Source: Saprospiraceae bacterium
GTDB lineage: Bacteria > Bacteroidota > Bacteroidia > Chitinophagales > Saprospiraceae
Length of the DNA stretch: 64,000 nt
Direction of reading: 5' to 3'
Assembly (NCBI GenBank): GCA_016715965.1
Contig: JADJXG010000001.1
Span: 3,353,501-3,417,500 of the forward strand
How positions within the stretch are numbered: the first letter of the stretch is position 1; each line of letters begins with the position of its first letter. Both the position numbers and the translations under genes were made by a program. Below are positions 58,788 to 64,000 of the stretch, piece by piece. Under the pieces are notes generated by a model. The model worked only from the letters and a program-made list of their open reading frames with translations. It did not search any database and had not been told where the DNA came from.

Positions 58788-59489
58788 TTAATGTCTTTTA
58801 CAACATTCAATATGGTGGTTGTCTGCCAGTTTCGGACTTAAAAAAGGAATATCCAAATTCAAACCTCTTAGTATAAATAACAATGCCAATAGTAAAGTCG
58901 CAACTTGGCCAAGTTTTGTATATGAAAAAAATCTTTTGGGTTTAAACAATTTGCTTCCCCCAATGATCAATGTTAAAATTGGAATCGTTCCAAATCCAAA
59001 AAAGGCCATAAAAGCCATACTTAATCCTGGTGAGTATCCCATGACTGAGGCTGCAAGTGCCACATAAACCACTCCACATGGTATTAAGCCATTGGACATC
59101 CCGAGTAAAATAAAAGTCTTTCGGTTGTTTATCTTAAATAGAAGGGATATGTATTTTGACCATACAATCATAAGCTTGTTCTTCCAGTCTTTTGCATGAC
59201 TGTTAATTTTAGGGCCAATCAGAAAAAGCAACAATAGAATTCCGAATATGACTGAAAACCACTGCTGAAATCCCACCAATTTTAAACCCATTCCAAAAAA
59301 TCCAAATATTCCACCAAACAAGGCATAAGACAATGTTTTACCCAAATGGTATTCCAATACTGCCCTTATTTGGATAGCTCCGTCAGGTCTTTGAAATGGC
59401 ATTGTTAGGACCAAAGGGCCACACATTCCTGCACAATGTAGGCTGCTCCCCAATCCGAGAATAAAACCAGAAAATAAAAAAATCCACAT
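58788..59489 (-). CDS. TauE/SafE-like membrane protein of the cbb3 operon
   Basis: A 233-residue protein with about six membrane helices. It begins MWIFLFSGFILGLGSSLHCA followed by GMCGPLV, the motif of the UreH-type sulfite exporter TauE/SafE family. A second cluster FILLGMSNGLIPCGVVYVAL lies near residue 130 and has the conserved Cys. Members next to cco genes are thought to help copper or cofactor handling for oxidase assembly; this is inferred from context. It follows ccoH directly, with no gap. Confidence 0.83.
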   Translation of the reverse strand: MWIFLFSGFILGLGSSLHCAGMCGPLVLTMPFQRPDGAIQIRAVLEYHLGKTLSYALFGGIFGFFGMGLKLVGFQQWFSVIFGILLLLFLIGPKINSHAKDWKNKLMIVWSKYISLLFKINNRKTFILLGMSNGLIPCGVVYVALAASVMGYSPGLSMAFMAFFGFGTIPILTLIIGGSKLFKPKRFFSYTKLGQVATLLLALLFILRGLNLDIPFLSPKLADNHHIECCKRH

Positions 59490-59933
59490 TTAAAGTGTAA
59501 AGTTTAACTCTTCATAATAAAATAATTGTTTTGTCTCTATTTCCACTTTAATAATATTGACGCCTCTTTTCAATCCAACCATTGGTATTTGTATTAAACG
59601 ATTGGTATCACCTATAGCTATTTGATGTTTATAATCATTATGGGATGAAGAAGGGCAATATACTTTTATGGCTCCTTCTTGAAAAGGTCTTGGCAAAGAA
59701 TCTGACAATTTAATCTCCAATTGATCCTCTCCAACTTTCAGCTGTGCCAATCCACCTATGTTCTCAGACCTTTTTCTACCTTCTATAAGTTTGTTCATCT
59801 TGGTTTCCTTGGAATAATAATCATCCTCCGACATTTGAAAATCTATTTGAAAACTGAGGGTAACTAAAAATAAAATAAATCCGGCCCCTAATATATAGGC
59901 TATTAATACATAATGTCCAAAATTTAGTTTCAT
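59490..59933 (-). CDS. ccoH: cbb3 oxidase accessory protein CcoH/FixH
   Basis: A 147-residue FixH-like protein with one N-terminal membrane helix (FGHYVLIAYILGAGFILFLV) and an extracytoplasmic domain ending with strands. The segment MSEDDYYSKETKMNKLIEGR is typical of the family. It helps assembly of the cbb3 oxidase. Its position between ccoG and the TauE-like gene supports the call. Confidence 0.82.
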   Translation of the reverse strand: MKLNFGHYVLIAYILGAGFILFLVTLSFQIDFQMSEDDYYSKETKMNKLIEGRKRSENIGGLAQLKVGEDQLEIKLSDSLPRPFQEGAIKVYCPSSSHNDYKHQIAIGDTNRLIQIPMVGLKRGVNIIKVEIETKQLFYYEELNFTL

Positions 59934-59937
59934 CCTG

Positions 59938-61329
59938 TCAAAGTTTTAAAATGAAATCCAATGAACCGTTGTACAAAATTTGATGGTTTGAATGCAACCG
60001 GATTTTCACTTTGGTTTTCTTGAGGGTACTTTCGGAACCTGGCTTGGTTACAAAAAATAAATAGTCAATTTTTGACTCCGCTAAAATGCTATCTGGTACA
60101 TGACCAACATTTTCAATTTTTCCCACCTCGTCATCTATTTGAAGTTGGATTGGCATCCCTCTTTTGCTCTTATTGGTTATTTTCATTGAATATAGATTGC
60201 TAATTGAACCATCATCATTGTATCTCAATACTTGTCCTGGAACTTTTAGAACGGTTACATCCACCATTTTTCTCGTAGCGAGGATTGACGCCAAGGCACC
60301 AGTCAAGACCAGAAGAATTGCACTAAAAACTTTTACTCTACCATTTAATGCAAATCTATTAGAACTGATAATGTTATCCTCGGATGCATATTTTATAAGC
60401 CCCAATGGTCTTTTAACCTTGGCCATCATCATATTGCATGCATCAATGCATGCCGTACATTGTGTACATTCCATTTGAGAAGATCCATTGCGTATATCTA
60501 TTCCAGTTGGACAAACTTGAACACATAAATTACAATCGATACAATCACCACCAAAATCAGATGTCTTGTGTTTAGTTCGTGGCTCTCCCCGAATATAGTT
60601 ATAACTTACAGAAAGGGTATGCTTATCCACCAATACTCCCTGCAAGCGTCCATAGGGACATACTACAGTACACACAATTTCACGAATAAAAGCATAAACT
60701 GCGTAAAATGTTAGGGTAAAGAAAACCAAAGCCACAAATCCTCCAATATGCTGAGATACAGGTTCATGAATCAACTTACTCCATTCTTCTTTTCCAATAA
60801 TATACATTAAAAAAGTATTAGAAATGGCAAATGAAATGAGAAGAAATATGATATGCTTTGCAGTTTTTCGCAAAATCAATTCGTTGGTCCACTTCTTGTG
60901 ATCGTTCACCCTTTGCTTGTTTGCATTTCCTTCAATCCAATATTCAATCTTGCGAAACACCATCTCCATAAATATAGTCTGTGGGCAAACCCATCCGCAA
61001 AAAAGTCTGCCAAAAATCATGGTGAAAACGATGATAATAAAAATAAAGACCAACATACCCAATCCGAACATGATAAAATCCTGGGGGGTAAAAAGAACCG
61101 TAAAAAAGTAAAACTCCCCTTTGAGTATATTAAATTGAAACAAAGGGTGGCCATTAAAATGGATAAATGGAAAAGTAAAAAAAAGCAGTAAGTAAAAATA
61201 ACTCAACCAAGATCGATAATTATACCACTTCCCTTCTGGCCTGAGAGCATAAATCCATTTCCTGTTGCCAATGGATGTTACAGTAGAATGAATATCTCTG
61301 AAATCTGGATCATCTGATGAATTTTTCAC
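59938..61329 (-). CDS. ccoG: cbb3 oxidase assembly protein CcoG
   Basis: A 463-residue inner-membrane protein with several membrane helices. It has two 4Fe-4S clusters of the ferredoxin type: GDCIDCNLCVQVCPTGIDIR and SQMECTQCTACIDACNMMMA. Upstream are GRLFCGWVCPQTIFMEMVFR and EIVCTVVCPYGRLQGVLVDK, conserved in CcoG/RdxA. CcoG is a cupric reductase that supports copper delivery to cbb3 oxidase. The C-terminal domain (about 340-463) is Ig-like. The start is GTG at 61329. Confidence 0.92.
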   Translation of the reverse strand: MKNSSDDPDFRDIHSTVTSIGNRKWIYALRPEGKWYNYRSWLSYFYLLLFFTFPFIHFNGHPLFQFNILKGEFYFFTVLFTPQDFIMFGLGMLVFIFIIIVFTMIFGRLFCGWVCPQTIFMEMVFRKIEYWIEGNANKQRVNDHKKWTNELILRKTAKHIIFLLISFAISNTFLMYIIGKEEWSKLIHEPVSQHIGGFVALVFFTLTFYAVYAFIREIVCTVVCPYGRLQGVLVDKHTLSVSYNYIRGEPRTKHKTSDFGGDCIDCNLCVQVCPTGIDIRNGSSQMECTQCTACIDACNMMMAKVKRPLGLIKYASEDNIISSNRFALNGRVKVFSAILLVLTGALASILATRKMVDVTVLKVPGQVLRYNDDGSISNLYSMKITNKSKRGMPIQLQIDDEVGKIENVGHVPDSILAESKIDYLFFVTKPGSESTLKKTKVKIRLHSNHQILYNGSLDFILKL

Positions 61330-61351
61330 GATAAACTATAGAAGGATTGAG

Positions 61352-62458
61352 CTATTTATTTAAAGTATCCTGTGTAGCTGAAATAGAGTCTTTTGCGATA
61401 CCGTCTTCTTTGTAAAAATCTCCCTGCTTGTCCTTTTGATTGGGCGGATTTGTACCTACCAATGTTTTTACATAGCTAGAAACATGTGCTATCTCAGATG
61501 GCGAAAAATCTTCACTCCAACCTTTCATTCCATTTTGAGGCCAACCATATTTAATACTGTAAAAAATATCTTTTAAACTTCCTTTGTGAATCCAATAATC
61601 ATCTGTCATATTGGGTCCTATTCCCCCTTCCCCTTTTGCTCCATGACAAACAACACAATTTTTTAAATATAAATTAGCACCAATTGCTATACCGGCTTCA
61701 TCCGACATAGTTACATTGGTTTCATCAATAAGTTCTGCTGAATTCTTTAGATATTCGGCCTTTTTTACAGCAGCTTCAGCCAGGGCAATTTTATACTCTT
61801 CCAAAGGGAGCGGAGCAGATTGTGCAATATGGTATCGGTACATATATACTCCAGCAAAAATTATACAAAATAAAAATGACCAATTCCACCATGCCGGAGT
61901 CTTATTATCCAGTTCTCTGATACCATCGTAATCATGTCCAACATCAAACTGGGCCTCTTCTTCAATAGGTCTAAAATTGTTTAACTTATAAAAAAATCTA
62001 ACCCACCAAGAATCACGGTTATATTCTTTATTCTTCTCACCAATATTTAAAAATGACCTTATTTTATTGCTTAAAAAAATTATAACCAGAATTTCAAGGA
62101 ATACAATCACCAAATATATCCAGACATCATAAGGTAGATTTATCCATTGATTCATGTCCATACTACCTTGTGCAGAAACCGAATTTGGAACTAAACTCCC
62201 CAAAAAAGAAATGATTAGAAAAGCCCAGGGAGTGTAACCGGACATTTTATTCTTAATAAAATTCCTATAACTCGCTGTTAATGTATTTCCCAAGACGACA
62301 ATGACGACAAACAAGATAATCCCAATTGTCAACAAAACCATCCTCAATGTGTCATGACCATCAGAGGATTGTTGCTGCACAAATTTATCTTGAGAAAACG
62401 CAAAATTATTAACTAAAAAAGTAAAGAGTAGAAAATTAAAAATATATCGAGGTTTCAT
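61352..62458 (-). CDS. ccoP: cbb3 oxidase cytochrome c subunit CcoP-like, single heme
   Basis: A 368-residue protein. It has a signal-like N-terminus, hydrophobic segments near 41-58, 77-95 and 111-130, then a CcoP-like core: TPAWWNWSFLFCIIFAGVYM (about 187-206) and one c-type heme site C268-x-x-C271-H272, with M311 as a likely ligand. Proteobacterial CcoP has two hemes; this one has only one CxxCH. The long N-terminal membrane region is an addition. The order ccoNO-ccoQ-ccoP-ccoG supports the role. Confidence 0.88.
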   Translation of the reverse strand: MKPRYIFNFLLFTFLVNNFAFSQDKFVQQQSSDGHDTLRMVLLTIGIILFVVIVVLGNTLTASYRNFIKNKMSGYTPWAFLIISFLGSLVPNSVSAQGSMDMNQWINLPYDVWIYLVIVFLEILVIIFLSNKIRSFLNIGEKNKEYNRDSWWVRFFYKLNNFRPIEEEAQFDVGHDYDGIRELDNKTPAWWNWSFLFCIIFAGVYMYRYHIAQSAPLPLEEYKIALAEAAVKKAEYLKNSAELIDETNVTMSDEAGIAIGANLYLKNCVVCHGAKGEGGIGPNMTDDYWIHKGSLKDIFYSIKYGWPQNGMKGWSEDFSPSEIAHVSSYVKTLVGTNPPNQKDKQGDFYKEDGIAKDSISATQDTLNK

Positions 62459-62471
62459 TTTTATAAATTTA

Positions 62472-62630
62472 TCATTTTAAAGGAATTTGACCATAATCAT
62501 CGGCCAATGATTTTTTCATTTTGTAAACATAAAAAACCACCCCACAAAAAAAGCCAACAAACAAAACCAATGAAATGAGTGGATAAATGCTCACATCTTC
62601 AATTGCCGTCAAATAATTCTTAAATTTCAT
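62472..62630 (-). CDS. ccoQ: cbb3 oxidase small subunit CcoQ-like
   Basis: A 52-residue membrane protein: MKFKNYLTAIEDVSIYPLIS, one helix LVLFVGFFCGVVFYVYKMKK, then SLADDYGQIPLK. Size, single helix and place between ccoNO and ccoP match CcoQ, which stabilises the oxidase. The stop is 13 bases before ccoP. Confidence 0.83.
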   Translation of the reverse strand: MKFKNYLTAIEDVSIYPLISLVLFVGFFCGVVFYVYKMKKSLADDYGQIPLK

Positions 62631-62641
62631 TTATTCAAAAT

Positions 62642-64000
62642 TTACTTGTTTCCCAACCTACCATCTTTTCCCATCCGTTGTAAATAGGCTATCAGAGCAA
62701 TTATTTCTTTATTTGCCTCAATTTCAATCTTGTCCTTTTTAAGCTTTAGAACAATACCTTCGGCCTGCTTCATTAAATCAATATTTGCTTGTTGATCATA
62801 ATCAGCCGGATATGGCACTCCCATTATTTGCATTGCTCTGATTTTAGCCGGAGTCGTTTCCATATCAATGGCTTTATCAAATAACCATGGATAGGATGGC
62901 ATGATTGAACCTGGCGCAACTGTTTGCGGATCCAGCATATGCACATAATGCCAGCTGTCAGAATATTTTCCGCCGATCCTTGCCAAATCTGGTCCCGTCC
63001 TTTTACTTCCCCATTGAAATGGATGGTCGTACACAAATTCACCACCCTTAGAATAATCGCCATATCGTGCAACTTCATCTCTAAAAGGCCTGATCATTTG
63101 ACTATGACAGGTATAGCAACCTTCTTTTATGTAAATATCTCGCCCTTGCAACTCAAGTGGCGTATAAGGCTTTACAGAAGCAATCGTTGGTACATTGGAT
63201 TTAATCAGAAATGTTGGTACAAGTTCGATCAATCCTCCTATGGCAACAACAATCAAACTAAAAACCAACATCAACATCGGCTTTCTTTCTAAGATGGCAT
63301 GCCAAAATTTTGGCAGATTGGATTGACTTTGTTTCTTCAAACTCAATCCTTCAGATTGCTCATCTTGGGTAAACTGCCCAAGCTGAATGGTCTTATAAAG
63401 ATTGTAAACCATTAGACCCGCTCCCACCAAAAATACTGTACCACCTATTCCCCTCACAATATACATAGGAATAATCTTTGTGACAGTCTCCAAAAACTGG
63501 TATTTCAATTGTCCGGCTTCTGTAAACTGCTTCCACATAAATACCTGTGAAAAAGCGCTCCAATACATTGGAATGGCATACAATAGAATTGCAACAACAC
63601 CTATTAAGAAGTGCGTATTTGCCAATTTAGTGGAATATAACTTTGTGTTATATAGTCTTGGGACCAACCAGTACAACATTCCAAAAGTCAAAAATCCATT
63701 CCAACCCAAAGCTGCAATGTGCACATGAGCAATTGTCCAATCTGTATAATGGGAAATGGCATTCACATTTTTTAATGATAGAAGAGGTCCTTCAAATGTT
63801 CCCATTCCATAGCAAGTTAATGCCACTACAAACATTTTGAGTACTGGATCTTCCTTCACTTTGTCCCAGGCTCCACGCAAAGTAAAAAGTCCATTTAACA
63901 TACCGCCCCAACTTGGCAAAATGAGCATTACACTAAACACGGTACCCAAAGATTGAGCCCAATCTGGCAAAGCAGTATATAATAAATGATGAGGTCCCGC
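62642..64000 (-). CDS. ccoN: Fused cbb3 oxidase subunits CcoN-CcoO (5' end cut by window)
   Basis: The last 452 residues of a fused catalytic and monoheme cytochrome subunit; the frame is open to base 64000. The CcoN part starts AGPHHLLYTALPDWAQSLGT, whose HH is the copper-binding pair, and has DWTIAHVHIAALGWNGF with the heme ligand His pair. A linker of about 40 residues joins the CcoO part, which has QGRDIYIKEGCYTCHSQMIR (heme c site CYTCH), RTGPDLARIGGKYSDSWHYV and SIMPSYPWLF. It reduces oxygen to water at high affinity while pumping protons. Fused NO is common in Bacteroidota. Confidence 0.94.
   Translation of the reverse strand, partial: AGPHHLLYTALPDWAQSLGTVFSVMLILPSWGGMLNGLFTLRGAWDKVKEDPVLKMFVVALTCYGMGTFEGPLLSLKNVNAISHYTDWTIAHVHIAALGWNGFLTFGMLYWLVPRLYNTKLYSTKLANTHFLIGVVAILLYAIPMYWSAFSQVFMWKQFTEAGQLKYQFLETVTKIIPMYIVRGIGGTVFLVGAGLMVYNLYKTIQLGQFTQDEQSEGLSLKKQSQSNLPKFWHAILERKPMLMLVFSLIVVAIGGLIELVPTFLIKSNVPTIASVKPYTPLELQGRDIYIKEGCYTCHSQMIRPFRDEVARYGDYSKGGEFVYDHPFQWGSKRTGPDLARIGGKYSDSWHYVHMLDPQTVAPGSIMPSYPWLFDKAIDMETTPAKIRAMQIMGVPYPADYDQQANIDLMKQAEGIVLKLKKDKIEIEANKEIIALIAYLQRMGKDGRLGNK

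Overview
The window is AT-rich bacterial DNA, almost certainly from the phylum Bacteroidota. The evidence is type IX secretion (T9SS) parts and cargo (PorP/SprF, a PorE-like OmpA protein, CHU_C-type and type A C-terminal signals), a cbb3 oxidase with fused CcoN-CcoO, a Cys-poor L36, and several promoters of the Bacteroidota form (TTTG...TAnnTTTG). A Saprospiria-like lineage is a guess, not shown. No mobile element, CRISPR array, tRNA or rRNA was seen.

Layout. 1-6.2 kb: the end of a Mur ligase, a tiny lipoprotein with mnmD, then an LptF/G permease, a long acyl-CoA dehydrogenase and a prohibitin-like protein. 6.2-14.9 kb: surface and secretion genes (porP/sprF, PorE-like, a giant PKD protein, a type A T9SS cargo). 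14.9-20.8 kb: an MsbA-like ABC exporter, the efp-accB-accC cluster and an OmpA protein with seven thrombospondin type 3 repeats. 20.9-23.7 kb: a lipoprotein and a predicted receptor-type adenylate cyclase with TPR repeats. 23.8-27.5 kb: carA, eno, divIC and sucD. 27.5-45.8 kb: one unbroken minus-strand block of str, S10, spc and alpha genes, from rpsL to rplQ, including fusA, secY, map, infA, rpmJ and rpoA. It starts at a clear promoter with a 5' stem-loop leader and ends at a strong terminator. tuf is not between fusA and rpsJ.

45.8-57.2 kb is a mixed region. It holds an acetyltransferase, a cholesterol-oxidase-like GMC enzyme and a large uncharacterised protein with a GNAT-like block on the plus strand, then a minus-strand pair (a 755-residue protein that looks like a superfamily 1 helicase with wrecked ATPase motifs, overlapping a PD-(D/E)XK HsdR-N-like protein). 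After these come pyrC, purK-purE, an MscS channel and a nucleoside phosphorylase. 57.2-58.8 kb is sparse: possible gene remnants, a DUF2911 protein and a palindrome-rich control region. 58.8-64 kb is a cbb3 oxidase operon (ccoNO, ccoQ, ccoP, ccoG, ccoH and a TauE/SafE-like protein), cut by the window end.

The most unusual content is the dead-helicase plus nuclease pair (49.6-52.3 kb). After it come the TPR adenylate cyclase, the unknown protein beside the GMC oxidase, and RNA-structure candidates in and ahead of the ribosomal operon. All functional statements are read from sequence motifs by eye; no database search was run.
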